DNA from: Streptomyces sp. HUAS CB01
GTDB lineage: Bacteria > Actinomycetota > Actinomycetes > Streptomycetales > Streptomycetaceae
NCBI RefSeq assembly: GCF_030406905.1
Contig: NZ_CP129137.1
Coordinates: 6,107,501-6,171,500, forward strand
Direction: 5' to 3'
DNA: 64,000 bases
Numbering within the stretch: position 1 is the stretch's first letter; each line of letters begins with the position of its first letter. The notes beneath the pieces were generated by a model. That model made no database searches, was not told where the DNA came from, and was given only the letters and a program-made list of their open reading frames with translations. Both the position numbers and the translations under genes were made by a program. Of this stretch, positions 40,531-49,827 are shown piece by piece.

Positions 40531-42846
40531 TCAGCCGTCGGCCGTGCGCTCCAGCAGCGCGACCGGATCCGTGGCGAACAGCTCCGCCAGCGGCAGGGAA
40601 GCGCCGCCCGTGAACTCCCGGCCGGGGGAGAGCAGATCCGTCCACCGCCCGGCCGGGAGGGGCAGCGCGGTGTCCCGCCAGCCGCCCGACTCCTCCAGCC
40701 GCAGCGCCAGCCGGGTCACCGCCGTGATCACCTCGCCCGAGCGGGCGAACGCGACGCAGTGCCCGGCCGCGGGCCCCTCCGCGGTCAGCGGCGCGTACGC
40801 ACCCGACTCGCCGAAGACCCCGGGCCGCCGCCTGCGCAGGCCCAGTGCCGCCTTCGTCACCGCCGTCTTCCGGTCCTCGCCCCGCTCCCGGAACGGCCGC
40901 CGGTTGTCAGGGTCCACCAGCGCGACGTACTCGCCCTCCGTGCCCTGGTACAGATCGGGCACCCCGGGCATCGTCAGATGCACCAGGGCGGCGCCGAGCG
41001 AGTTGGCGCGGACGTACGGGTCGAGTTCCCGGGCGAACAGGGCCAACTGGTACAGGGGCGGACCGGCGGGCCCCGCCTCCACGAACTCCTGCACGGCCTG
41101 CTCGTACCCCTCGTCCGGTTCGGTCCAGCCGGTGTGCAGCCCCGCCTCGCGCGCCGACTTCAGCAGCGCCGGGCCGAGCCGCTGCGGATGGGGGACACCG
41201 AAACCGGACGCCGTCTGCCACGCCACCCACGCGAAGTGACGGTCCGGCGCCGGTGCCCAGTCCAGGCTCGCCAGCAGCCGCGCCCAGCGCTCCGGGCACT
41301 CCGACAGCACCGCGATCCGCGCCCGTACGTCCGCGCTGCGCTTGGTGTCGTGCGTGGAGAGCACCGTCCCGGTGGCCGGCCAGTCCCGGGCGATCCTGCC
41401 GCAGTAGGCGTGGAACTCCTCCGGGCCCACCGCGGGCCGGCCGGGATCGCCGCCCACCTCGTTGGCCGAGAGCAGCGGGACGTAGCGGTAGAAGGCCGTG
41501 TCCTCCACCGACTTCGCCCGCAGCGCCGACGACGTCTGCGCGAACCGCGCCCGGAAGGCGCGCTGGTCCGGGCCGTCGCCGAGCCGGCCCAGCGCCAGGT
41601 CCCGGATCACGTCGACCGCGTCGCCCTCCCGGGCCACCGCGAACACCGCCTTGGCCCGCAGTGCCGCGTCCGCCGTCACCACCTGCTCGCCGCCCGTGCG
41701 GTACGGGCGGTACACGGGCACCCGCACCAGCAGTTCGCGGATCGCGGTGCGCAGCGCCCAGGGCGCGTGGTCGCGCAGGGCCGTGTCCGCGGCGCAGACC
41801 CGCTCGGCCAGCCGGGCCAGGGCCTCGGTCTCGGCCGCCAGCTCGTGCGTCACCACCTTGTGGGCGGCGCGCCGCACGGTCGCTCCCCAGTAGCCGCCGC
41901 GGTCCCCGGCGGGGGCCGCGTAGTCCCGGTACTGCCGCAGCAGTTCCTCGGCCCCGTCCGGGTCGGTGAACAGCCCGTCGATCCGGTGCAGCGCGTCGTA
42001 GCCGGTGGTGCCGGCGACCGGCCAGGTGGCCGGCAGCCGCTCGTCGCCGGTGAGGATCTTCTCCACGACCGTCCAGCAGCCGCCGGTCGCCTCGTCCAGC
42101 CGCAGCAGATAGCCGTCCGGGTCGGCGAGCCCGTCCGGGTGGTCGATCCGCAGGCCCTCGACCACCCCGTCCCGGACCAGTTCGAGGATCTTGCCGTGCG
42201 TGGCGGCGAAGACCTCCGGGTCCTCCACGCGGACGCCGATGAGATCGGAAATGGTGAAGAACCGCCGGTAGTTCAGCTCGGTGCGGGCCAGGCGCCACCA
42301 GGCGAGCCGGTACCACTGAGCGTCCAGCAGCTCCGGCAGCGCCAGTCCTTCCGTCCCCTCCCGCAACGGGAACGTGTGCTCGCCGTAGTGGAGGGTCCGC
42401 CCCTCCACCCGCAGCGCGCCGAGCTCCTCGCCCAGCCGTTCGCCCAGGACCGGCATCAGCACCTTCCCGCCGCCGGCGTCCCAGTCGATGTCGAACCACC
42501 GGGCGAACGGCGACTCCGGCCCCTCCCGCAGGACCTCCCGGAGGGCCCGGTTGTACCGGGGCACGGCGGCCATGTGGTTGGGCACGATGTCGATCACCAG
42601 TCCGAGGCCGTGCTCGCGTGCCGTGCGGGCCAGCGAGCGCAGCCCCTCCTCGCCGCCGAGCTCCTCCCGCACCCGGTCGTGGTCGACGACGTCGTACCCG
42701 TGCAGGGAGCCGGGCACGGCCTCCAGGACGGGGGAGAGGTGCAGATGGGAGACGCCGAGGCCGGCGAGGTAGGGGACGGCCTCCTCGGCGGCCCGGAAGG
42801 GGAAGTCCGGTTGCAGCTGGAGCCGGTACGTGGCGGTGGGCGTCAT
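40531..42846 (-). CDS. treY: Malto-oligosyltrehalose synthase
   Basis: TreY is an intramolecular transglucosylase that turns the reducing-end bond of malto-oligosaccharides into a trehalose-type bond. The 771-residue product has the GH13 family 26 motifs: TYRLQLQPDFPF at the N-terminus, VIDIVPNHMAA, the nucleophile Asp235 in EGLRIDHPDGL, the acid Glu262 in VVEKIL, and THDTKRSADVRAR. It ends near LPLPAGRWTDLL. It lies 254 bp downstream of glgX on the same strand and probably belongs to its transcription unit; its usual partner treZ is 19 kb away. The gap holds a 38-bp tandem repeat. Confidence 0.95.
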   Translation of the reverse strand: MTPTATYRLQLQPDFPFRAAEEAVPYLAGLGVSHLHLSPVLEAVPGSLHGYDVVDHDRVREELGGEEGLRSLARTAREHGLGLVIDIVPNHMAAVPRYNRALREVLREGPESPFARWFDIDWDAGGGKVLMPVLGERLGEELGALRVEGRTLHYGEHTFPLREGTEGLALPELLDAQWYRLAWWRLARTELNYRRFFTISDLIGVRVEDPEVFAATHGKILELVRDGVVEGLRIDHPDGLADPDGYLLRLDEATGGCWTVVEKILTGDERLPATWPVAGTTGYDALHRIDGLFTDPDGAEELLRQYRDYAAPAGDRGGYWGATVRRAAHKVVTHELAAETEALARLAERVCAADTALRDHAPWALRTAIRELLVRVPVYRPYRTGGEQVVTADAALRAKAVFAVAREGDAVDVIRDLALGRLGDGPDQRAFRARFAQTSSALRAKSVEDTAFYRYVPLLSANEVGGDPGRPAVGPEEFHAYCGRIARDWPATGTVLSTHDTKRSADVRARIAVLSECPERWARLLASLDWAPAPDRHFAWVAWQTASGFGVPHPQRLGPALLKSAREAGLHTGWTEPDEGYEQAVQEFVEAGPAGPPLYQLALFARELDPYVRANSLGAALVHLTMPGVPDLYQGTEGEYVALVDPDNRRPFRERGEDRKTAVTKAALGLRRRRPGVFGESGAYAPLTAEGPAAGHCVAFARSGEVITAVTRLALRLEESGGWRDTALPLPAGRWTDLLSPGREFTGGASLPLAELFATDPVALLERTADG

Positions 42847-42945
42847 GCGAACGTACGTACCCGGATCGCGGCCTTCTGTGTCATCGGCCGCCGTACCGGC
42901 GGCGGTCACCGCCCGAACGTTCACCTGATACGACGAACGCGCCGC

Positions 42946-43059
42946 GGACCCTGACGCGAGACGTACCGCCCGTGCCCCGGACCGGACCCTGACACGAGCC
43001 GTACCGCCCGTGCCCCGGACCGGACCCTGACACGAGCCGTACCGCATGCGCCCCGGACC
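42946..43059. repeat. Three tandem copies of a 38-bp unit between glgX and treY
   Basis: Copies start at 42946, 42984 and 43022. The unit begins GGACCCTGACACGAGCCGTA and continues CCGCCCGTGCCCCGGACC. The first two copies differ at two positions and the third diverges in its last third. It fills much of the untranslated spacer of the likely glgX-treY transcript. Confidence 0.85.
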
Positions 43060-43100
43060 CGGCCGCGAGCCGGACCCGGGGCGCGCCGCGCCCGTCGGGA

Positions 43101-45221
43101 TCACGCGGGACGCCGCAGCACCGTCAGGCTCCGGCTGATCATCCTGATCCGCTCGCCCGCGTCCACCTTCGGCCCCTGCCCCGGGGGGACGCCTTCGGGC
43201 CGTGCGGTGTCCACGACGACCTGCCACTGCCGGCCGTGGTCGACCGGCACGGCGAAGTCCAGGTCCTCGTCGCTCGCGTTGAACATCAGCAGGAACGAGT
43301 CGTCGGAGATCCGCTCGCCGCGCGGTCCCGGCTCCGAGATGGCATGGCCGTTCAGGAAGACCGTGAGGGCCTTCGCATGGGCCGCCTGCCAGTCCCGGGA
43401 CGTCATCTCCCCGCCCTCCGGAGTGAACCAGGCGATGTCGGAGAGCTCGTCGTGCGTGCCCTCCACCGGCCTGCCGTGGAAGAAGCGCCGCCGCCGGAAC
43501 ACCTGGTGGTCGCGGCGCAGCCACACCATCGCGCGCGTGAACGCGAGCAGCGTGCCGTCCTGGTCGGCCGTCGACTCCGGCCAGCGCACCCAGGACAGCT
43601 CGTTGTCCTGGCAGTACGCGTTGTTGTTGCCCTGCTGGGTGCGGGCGAACTCGTCGCCGTGGCTGAGCATCGGCACGCCCTGCGACAGCATCAGGGTCGC
43701 GATGAAGTTGCGCATCTGGCGGTTGCGCAGTTCCCGGACCTCACCGTCCTCCGTCTCGCCCTCGGCGCCGCAGTTCCAGGACCGGTTGTGGCTCTCCCCG
43801 TCCCGGTTGCCCTCCCCGTTGGCCTCGTTGTGCTTCTCGTTGTACGAGACGAGGTCGTGCAGGGTGAACCCGTCGTGGCAGGTGACGAAGTTGACGGAGG
43901 CGAGCGGACGCCGGCCGTCGTCCTGGTACAGATCGGAGGAGCCGGTGAGCCGGGACGCGAACTCGGCGAGGGTGCGCGGCTCCCCGCGCCACAGGTCCCG
44001 CACGGTGTCCCGGTACATGCCGTTCCACTCCGTCCACAGCGGCGGGAACTTGCCCACCTGGTAGCCGCCCTCGCCGACGTCCCACGGCTCGGCGATCAGC
44101 TTCACCTGGCTGACCACCGGGTCCTGCTGGACGAGGTCGAAGAACGACGACAGCCGGTCCACCTCGTGGAACTGCCGTGCGAGGGTCGCCGCCAGATCGA
44201 AACGGAAGCCGTCGACGTGCATCTCGGTGACCCAGTACCGCAGCGAGTCCATGATCAGCTGGAGGACGTGCGGCGAGCGCATCAGCATCGAGTTGCCGGT
44301 GCCGGTGGTGTCCATGTAATACCGGCGGTCGTCGGTGAGCCGGTAGTACGAGGCGTTGTCGATACCTCGGAACGAGAGCGTCGGGCCCAGATGGTTCCCC
44401 TCGGCCGTGTGGTTGTAGACGACGTCGAGGATGACCTCGATGCCCGCCTGGTGCAGCGCCCGCACCGCGGACTTGAACTCCAGGACCTGCTGGCCCCGGT
44501 CGCCCCAGGACGCGTAGCTGTTGTGCGGGGCGAAGAACCCGATGGTGTTGTAGCCCCAGTAGTTGTTCATCCCCGCGTCGACCAGCCTGTGGTCGTTGAC
44601 GAACTGGTGCACGGGCATCAATTCCAGCGCCGTGATGCCCAGTTCCGTCAGGTGCGAGATCACCTCGGGGTGGGCGAGCCCCGCGTACGTCCCGCGCAGT
44701 TCCTCCGGCAGCGCGGGGTGCAGCATCGTCAGGCCCTTGACGTGGGCCTCGTAGATGACGGTGCGGTGGTAGTCGGTGCGCGGCGGACGGTCGTCACCCC
44801 AGTCGAAGTACGGGTTGACGACGACCGACGCCATCGTGTGCGGCGCGGAGTCGAGATCGTTGCGCGAGTCCGGTCTGCCGAAGTGATAGCCGTAGACGGC
44901 CTCACCCCAGTCGACACGGCCGCTCATCGCCCGCGCGTACGGGTCGAGGAGCAGTTTCGCGGAGTTGCACCGCTGCCCGTGCTCGGGCTCGTACGGGCCG
45001 TGCACCCGGAAGCCGTACCGCTGTCCGGGCATCACGCCCGGCAGGTAGGCATGGCGCACGAACGCGTCGGTCTCGCGCAGCTCGACCGCGGTCTCGGAGC
45101 CGTCGTCGTGGAGCAGACACAGCTCGATACGGTGCGCGGCCTCTGAGTAGACCGCGAAATTGGTGCCGGCGCCGTCGTACGTGGCACCGAGTGGATACGC
45201 CTGTCCCGGCCAGACCTGCAT
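43101..45221 (-). CDS. glgX: Glycogen debranching enzyme (GH13 isoamylase type)
   Basis: GlgX hydrolyses alpha-1,6 branches of glycogen and yields linear maltodextrins, the substrate of TreY. The 706-residue product begins VWPGQAYPLGATYDGAGTNF (N-terminal CBM48-like domain). The GH13 barrel has ILDVVYNHTAEG, the nucleophile Asp342 in DGFRFDLA, the acid Glu378 in LIAEPWD, and FVTCHDGFTLHDLVSYNEKH. QGNNNAYCQDNELSW is typical of GlgX/TreX. The ATG at 45221 has a weak AAGAGT-like upstream region. treY lies 254 bp downstream on the same strand. Confidence 0.95.
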   Translation of the reverse strand: MQVWPGQAYPLGATYDGAGTNFAVYSEAAHRIELCLLHDDGSETAVELRETDAFVRHAYLPGVMPGQRYGFRVHGPYEPEHGQRCNSAKLLLDPYARAMSGRVDWGEAVYGYHFGRPDSRNDLDSAPHTMASVVVNPYFDWGDDRPPRTDYHRTVIYEAHVKGLTMLHPALPEELRGTYAGLAHPEVISHLTELGITALELMPVHQFVNDHRLVDAGMNNYWGYNTIGFFAPHNSYASWGDRGQQVLEFKSAVRALHQAGIEVILDVVYNHTAEGNHLGPTLSFRGIDNASYYRLTDDRRYYMDTTGTGNSMLMRSPHVLQLIMDSLRYWVTEMHVDGFRFDLAATLARQFHEVDRLSSFFDLVQQDPVVSQVKLIAEPWDVGEGGYQVGKFPPLWTEWNGMYRDTVRDLWRGEPRTLAEFASRLTGSSDLYQDDGRRPLASVNFVTCHDGFTLHDLVSYNEKHNEANGEGNRDGESHNRSWNCGAEGETEDGEVRELRNRQMRNFIATLMLSQGVPMLSHGDEFARTQQGNNNAYCQDNELSWVRWPESTADQDGTLLAFTRAMVWLRRDHQVFRRRRFFHGRPVEGTHDELSDIAWFTPEGGEMTSRDWQAAHAKALTVFLNGHAISEPGPRGERISDDSFLLMFNASDEDLDFAVPVDHGRQWQVVVDTARPEGVPPGQGPKVDAGERIRMISRSLTVLRRPA

Positions 45222-45349
45222 AGATAAGACTCTTCCACTTCTGATCCGGGTGCTGGGGACCTCTTCGGCCAGATCCTTCCCGAAAGTTGGGCAACCTCCT
45301 AGGACTTACCACCGTCCTACCGGGTGACCACGGGTACGAGGGGGTAAAA

Positions 45350-46156
45350 GTGCGCACATTGATGCGCCGCCACCTGGGGAAGCTGGTGGCAGGCACCGCC
45401 ATTGCGGTGACGGGCACCGCGGCGACGGTCGCCGTCACCCTGCCGGACGCGGCGGGGGCACGGGCGGGCCGGGGTGCCCAGACCGCCACCGGGGAGACGG
45501 CGGAGCCGCACGGCGGCACGCCCGGGCCCGGGGTCGTCGTGGCGGCTCCCGCGGAGGGTAAGCAGGGCACCGGACGCGATCCGCTCACCGACGACGAACT
45601 GGAGCGCGCCCGGCGGCTGGCGGCCGCTCCCGCGGAACGCACGGGCCGGGACGCCGCCGGCGACCGGGGCCCGCAGCACCTCACCGCCGATCTGGCCGAA
45701 CCCCTCCCGTCCGAGGCCGGGTCCGCCGCACCGCCGCGCCGCGCGGTCGTCTCGTACTACGACTACCGCACCGACCGGCTCGTCACGTCGACCGTCGACG
45801 TCACCACCGGCACGGTCGAGAGCCGGGCCGCCCGGCAGGGCGTGCAGCCCTCCCCGGTCCGGGCGGAACTGACGGAGGCGGTCGAGCTGATCCTCGCGAG
45901 CCCGCACGGCGCCGGGCTCAGGGCGGACTACCGGGACGCCACCGGCGCGCCGCTGACCACGCCCGCGCCGCTCACGCTCAGCGGATACGTGTACCGCAAG
46001 GAACGCGAGGCCGTGGTGCCGCCGGGACTCCGGTCCTGCGGCGTGCACCGCTGTGTGCGGGTCGTCACCAGGATCACCGGCGGGCCGTGGATCGACACGC
46101 GGGACCTCGCCGTCGACCTGAGTGCCCGCACCGTCGTCGTCACACCGTCCGGCTGA
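45350..46156 (+). CDS. Secreted protein of unknown function paired with an amine-oxidase-like gene
   Basis: The 268-residue product (GTG start, GAGGGGG upstream) begins RTLMRRHLGKLVAGTAIAVT and continues into a hydrophobic segment ending near LPDAAGARA, so it carries an N-terminal signal peptide. A twin-arginine Tat motif is possible but not exact. The mature part has a low-complexity linker, then VVSYYDYRTDRLVTSTVDV and CGVHRCVRVVTRI with two cysteines. I know of no function. It ends 15 bp before the amine-oxidase-like gene, so both are in one operon, and 'Tat signal domain' proteins do accompany copper amine oxidase genes in Streptomyces. Confidence 0.7.
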   Translation: MRTLMRRHLGKLVAGTAIAVTGTAATVAVTLPDAAGARAGRGAQTATGETAEPHGGTPGPGVVVAAPAEGKQGTGRDPLTDDELERARRLAAAPAERTGRDAAGDRGPQHLTADLAEPLPSEAGSAAPPRRAVVSYYDYRTDRLVTSTVDVTTGTVESRAARQGVQPSPVRAELTEAVELILASPHGAGLRADYRDATGAPLTTPAPLTLSGYVYRKEREAVVPPGLRSCGVHRCVRVVTRITGGPWIDTRDLAVDLSARTVVVTPSG

Positions 46157-46171
46157 GGGGTGCGCTCGCGC

Positions 46172-47638
46172 ATGGACAGGAACGGACTTCCGGGTGCCCG
46201 CAGACGGAGCGGCCGGGCCGGCGGCCCGGGTGCCGAGTCGCCCGTCCGTGCCGGCGCGGCCTCCGCGGCCGGCAGCGGAGGCCGCGCCGGCACCGGCACC
46301 GAGGGCGTAGCCCCGGCCGTCCCCCCGCCCGGCGCCGCCCCGGTGCGCACGCCCCGCAGGGCCGTCTCCGTGGCCGCCGCTGCGGTGCTGCTCGGCGGTG
46401 CGCTGACCGCGGCCGGTCCCACCGCGGCCGGGGCGGCACCGCCGACGGGGCCCACCCCGCCGCCGGCCCCGGGCTGCAGCGCGCCCCACCGCGTCACGCA
46501 GCAGCTCGCCGGCGGAACCACCTGGCGCATGTGCTGGCACTACGACTCCTCCGCCGGGCTCGTCCTGGACGACGTCAGCTACCAGCCGCGCGGCGAGGCC
46601 CGTCCGATCCGCGTGCTGACCAGCGCCAAGCTCGCGCAGGTCCATGTCCCCTACGACGACGGCCAGGCAGAGTACGACGACATCACCGGCTTCGGCTTCG
46701 GCTACGGACTGCAGAACCTGAAGCCCGCGGAGTGCCCCGGCGGCAGCATCCGCTCCGTGAAGGTCCCCGACACCGGCCGGGTCGACGGGCTGTGCGTCAC
46801 CACCCGCTCCCGCGGCCACGCCTACCGGATGGCGAGGGACCAGGGCACCGGCGTCTGGCACGAGGAGGGCAGGGACCTGCTCCTCTACACCGTCAACAAG
46901 GTCTCCTGGTACGAGTACATCACCGAGTGGCGCTTCTCCTCCGACGGGACCGTGTCCGCGAACGTGGGCGCCACCGGCAGCCTCTCCCCCGGGGACTACG
47001 ACGCCGGGGACGGCCGGGGCTGGCCCATCGGCAAGGGCGCCGAGGACCACGCCGTCAGCCACAGCCACAACGTCTTCTGGCGGCTGAACTTCGGACTCGA
47101 CGGCGGCGCCGGGGACCGGATCGAGCAGTACGACTCCGCGGTCACCCCGCCTCCCGCCCAGGGCAGTCCGACGACGAGGACCACCCGTACCCCCGTCACC
47201 AGGGAACTGGCCGGGGACGCCGAGGCCATGCGCTGGTGGCGCGTGGTCAGCGCCAAGGGCCGGAACGCCGACGGCCACGCCCGCAGTTGGGAGATCGTGC
47301 CCGGGCCGACCACCAGGCACGCCGGACGCCCGTACACCCGGCACGACGTCTACTTCACGCAGAACCGCCCCTGTGAGCAGTTCGCCAGCAACAACACCCT
47401 CGACTGCGGTCCGAACGCGCCGGACAGCGTGGACGAGTGGGTCAACGGCGAGAGGCTCGTCAACCCGGTCGTGTGGGTCCACATCGGTTTCCACCACATC
47501 GCCCGCGACGAGGACCAGCAGCCGATGCCCGTCCACTGGCAGGGCTTCCAGCTCGCCCCCAGGGACGTCACGGCTATGAATCCGCTCACGCCGGCGGAGC
47601 TCGCCGACCAGAACGGTGCGCCTCCGACGGGGAGTTGA
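46172..47638 (+). CDS. Secreted copper-amine-oxidase-like protein (catalytic domain only)
   Basis: The 488-residue product is shorter than usual amine oxidases (about 640) and lacks the N2/N3 domains. After a 60-residue basic leader a Tat-like signal TPRRAVSVAAAAVLLGG ends near AGAAPP. The body matches the C-terminal catalytic domain: VNKVSWYEYITEWRF at the topaquinone site (Tyr247), copper-ligand-like HSHN (H297, H299), and VHIGFHHIARDEDQQPMP near the third histidine. The usual NYD/E at the cofactor site is WYE here, and the catalytic Asp region reads ITGFGFGYG. Activity is therefore uncertain. A start at GTG 46160 is also possible. Confidence 0.8.
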   Translation: MDRNGLPGARRRSGRAGGPGAESPVRAGAASAAGSGGRAGTGTEGVAPAVPPPGAAPVRTPRRAVSVAAAAVLLGGALTAAGPTAAGAAPPTGPTPPPAPGCSAPHRVTQQLAGGTTWRMCWHYDSSAGLVLDDVSYQPRGEARPIRVLTSAKLAQVHVPYDDGQAEYDDITGFGFGYGLQNLKPAECPGGSIRSVKVPDTGRVDGLCVTTRSRGHAYRMARDQGTGVWHEEGRDLLLYTVNKVSWYEYITEWRFSSDGTVSANVGATGSLSPGDYDAGDGRGWPIGKGAEDHAVSHSHNVFWRLNFGLDGGAGDRIEQYDSAVTPPPAQGSPTTRTTRTPVTRELAGDAEAMRWWRVVSAKGRNADGHARSWEIVPGPTTRHAGRPYTRHDVYFTQNRPCEQFASNNTLDCGPNAPDSVDEWVNGERLVNPVVWVHIGFHHIARDEDQQPMPVHWQGFQLAPRDVTAMNPLTPAELADQNGAPPTGS

Positions 47639-47737
47639 GCGAGGAGCCTGCGGATCCTGCTGCACCGCGTCCCGCTCCCGGAGTACCCTTCCTTGATCGT
47701 TGAAGACGGGTGTGCGGGAGCAGAAGGCGGTGCGCGG

Positions 47738-48982
47738 GTGAGCTCGGGAGGGCTTGAGCTACCCCCTGGTGACACGGGTCACGACGGGGACTCCTCCGAC
47801 GCGCCGCCGGGCGCGGTCTCCCTCGCCCGGCCGGTGGACATGGGGTCCGAGATCGGGCCCGAACTGGACTGGGGCGCGGACGCCTGGAGCGAGGTGCGCA
47901 CCCGCGCGCAGCGGGCAGGGCGCGCGTACATCTGGCTGAATCTGGTCGAACAACGCCTGCGTGCCGTCGTGGCCGCCGTGCTGCGCCCGATCTACGAACC
48001 CGTGCACGGCGAGGAGTGGGTCGTCGCCGCGGCGGGCCCGGCCGGGCAGGAGTGGGTGCAGCGGGCCGTCGCGGTACGGGAGGTCAGCCGCCGCAAGGGG
48101 TACCTCCTCGACCCGGCGGACGACAACGTCCTCAGTTTCCTCACGCTCCCGCAGCTCAGGGAACTGATGGTCCAGCACTGGCCCTGCTTCGAGCCGTACT
48201 TCGACGACCGGCGCGACGTGGAACTCGCGCTGGACGAGCTGGAGGTCGCGCGGAACGTAGTCTCCCGCAACCGGGCGCTCAACGAGACGGTGCTGGCCCA
48301 GGCCGAACGGGCCTCGGCGCGGCTGCTGGAGATCCTCGGCAGCGGCGCCGGAGTGCCGTCCGCCGACCGGCTCCCCGTCGACGCGGTCGAGGACCTGGTC
48401 GGGGACCGGTACGCGGACGTGGTCTCCATCCACCCCGACCGTGTGCGCCTGCAGCGGCAGCTTCCGGCGGAGGACCTGTTCGGGGGCGCACGGCGCCTCG
48501 ACGCCGTCGGCATAGGTCTCAACCTGCTGGTGCAGAACTTCTCCGGGCGCCGGCTGGTGCGCCTGGCCGAGTCCGGCTGCCGGGTGCGGCTGCTCTTCCT
48601 CAACCCGGCGAGCAGCGCGGTGAAACGCCGTGAGCGCGAACTCGGCCTGCGGAAGGGGGAGCTGAGCCGCTCGGTGGAGATGAACATCCTGCACATGCGG
48701 CGGGTGCGGTCGCGGCTCCGCGACCCGGGGGCGTTCGAGATCCACGTCTTCGACGAGACGCCCCGCTTCACCGCGTACCTCGTCGACGGGGACGGGGCGG
48801 ACGGGCTCGCCGTCGTCCAGACGTACCTCCGCCGGGCGCGCGGCATGGAGGCGCCGGTGCTGGTCCTGCGCGGCGGGGGCCGGTCGGTGGTGAGGTCGGG
48901 TCAGGACACCGAGCACGGGCTGTTCCAGACCTACCGTGAGGAGTTCGAGTCGGTGTGGGCCGACTCCCGGCCGGTCTCCTGA
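47738..48982 (+). CDS. SAV2148-family HEPN-domain protein
   Basis: The 414-residue product is a well-conserved Streptomyces protein, recognisable from SLARPVDMGSEIG and IWLNLVEQRLRAVVAAV. An HEPN-like helical domain spans about residues 50-200 and holds RELMVQH (141-147), which fits the R-x4-6-H RNase signature of HEPN toxins. The second half contains LLVQNFSGRRLVRLAESG and FEIHVFDETPRFTAYLVD, a phospholipase-D-like alpha/beta domain seen at the C-terminus of some regulators. Function unknown. It could cleave RNA under stress. The GTG at 47738 is chosen because the preceding AAGGCGG fits a ribosome-binding site. Confidence 0.85.
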   Translation: MSSGGLELPPGDTGHDGDSSDAPPGAVSLARPVDMGSEIGPELDWGADAWSEVRTRAQRAGRAYIWLNLVEQRLRAVVAAVLRPIYEPVHGEEWVVAAAGPAGQEWVQRAVAVREVSRRKGYLLDPADDNVLSFLTLPQLRELMVQHWPCFEPYFDDRRDVELALDELEVARNVVSRNRALNETVLAQAERASARLLEILGSGAGVPSADRLPVDAVEDLVGDRYADVVSIHPDRVRLQRQLPAEDLFGGARRLDAVGIGLNLLVQNFSGRRLVRLAESGCRVRLLFLNPASSAVKRRERELGLRKGELSRSVEMNILHMRRVRSRLRDPGAFEIHVFDETPRFTAYLVDGDGADGLAVVQTYLRRARGMEAPVLVLRGGGRSVVRSGQDTEHGLFQTYREEFESVWADSRPVS

Positions 48983-49122
48983 GGCGGCCGGTTCCCCTCC
49001 GGGTGTGGCGCCGGCGATCCGGGGGAACGCCCACGGGACGGCGCGCGGCGGACGGCCCCGTGGAGGGACTGTCAGTGCCGCGTGCGAGAGTTCTTCGTCA
49101 GCAGGACCGACAAGGGGGGACG

Positions 49123-49827
49123 ATGACCTGGCACCGTGAGCGGCTGGTGGGCTTCGATCTGGAGACGACGGGCACCGACCCGCTCTCGGCGCGGATCGTG
49201 ACGGCGGCGGTCGTCACGGTCGACGGCGACGGCACGGTGGAGCGGCGCACCTGGCTGGCGGACCCGGGCGTCCGCATCCCGGCGCAGGCGTCGGCGATCC
49301 ACGGCATCAGCAGCGAACGGGCCGCGGCGGAGGGCCGCCCGGCCAGGGAGGTGGCCGCCGAGACGGCGGCGGCGCTGGCCGGGCACTGGGCGCGCGGTGT
49401 GCCGGTCGTGGCGTACAACGCCGCGTTCGACCTGACCCTGCTCGCCGCCGAACTGCAACGGCACGGTCTGCCGCCGCTCCTGGACACCGTGCCGGTCGTC
49501 GACCCCTACACGATCGACCGCGCGGTCGACCGCTACCGGCGCGGCAAGCGCACGCTGGAGGCGGTCTGCGCGGAGTACGGCGTGGTCCTCGCCGACGCCC
49601 ACGAGGCGTCGGCCGACGCCCTGGCGGCCGTCCTGGTCGCCCGTGCGATAGCCGACCGTCATCCGTCCGTCGCCGCGCTCTCCCCGGCCGACCTCCATGC
49701 CCGCCAGATCGGCTGGTACGCGGAATGGGCGGCGGACTTCCAGGCGTTCCTCCGCCGCAAGGGCGAGAAGGACGCGGTCGTCGACGGCACCTGGCCGCTG
49801 CGCGCCCTGGCACCCGTCCCCGGCTGA
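49123..49827 (+). CDS. DnaQ-family 3'-5' exonuclease
   Basis: The 234-residue product is a DEDDh exonuclease: Exo I is LVGFDLETTGTD (Asp12, Glu14), Exo II YNAAFDLTLLAAEL, and Exo III HEASADALAA with the catalytic histidine. Such stand-alone proteins are common in Streptomyces and relate to the proofreading subunit of DNA polymerase III and to oligoribonucleases. The C-terminal 50 residues (WYAEWAADFQAFLRRKGE) form a helical tail shared with actinobacterial homologues. The ATG at 49123 has AAGGGGGG just upstream. Confidence 0.93.
   Translation: MTWHRERLVGFDLETTGTDPLSARIVTAAVVTVDGDGTVERRTWLADPGVRIPAQASAIHGISSERAAAEGRPAREVAAETAAALAGHWARGVPVVAYNAAFDLTLLAAELQRHGLPPLLDTVPVVDPYTIDRAVDRYRRGKRTLEAVCAEYGVVLADAHEASADALAAVLVARAIADRHPSVAALSPADLHARQIGWYAEWAADFQAFLRRKGEKDAVVDGTWPLRALAPVPG

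Noticed and set aside
37691..41239. A 1182-codon frame covering the GH65 gene and part of treY.
   Set aside because: It runs sense to one real gene and antisense to another without any domain signal.
46087..47376. A 429-codon frame overlapping the amine-oxidase-like gene.
   Set aside because: Out of phase with the gene that carries the signal peptide and histidine motifs; product is Arg/Pro-rich.
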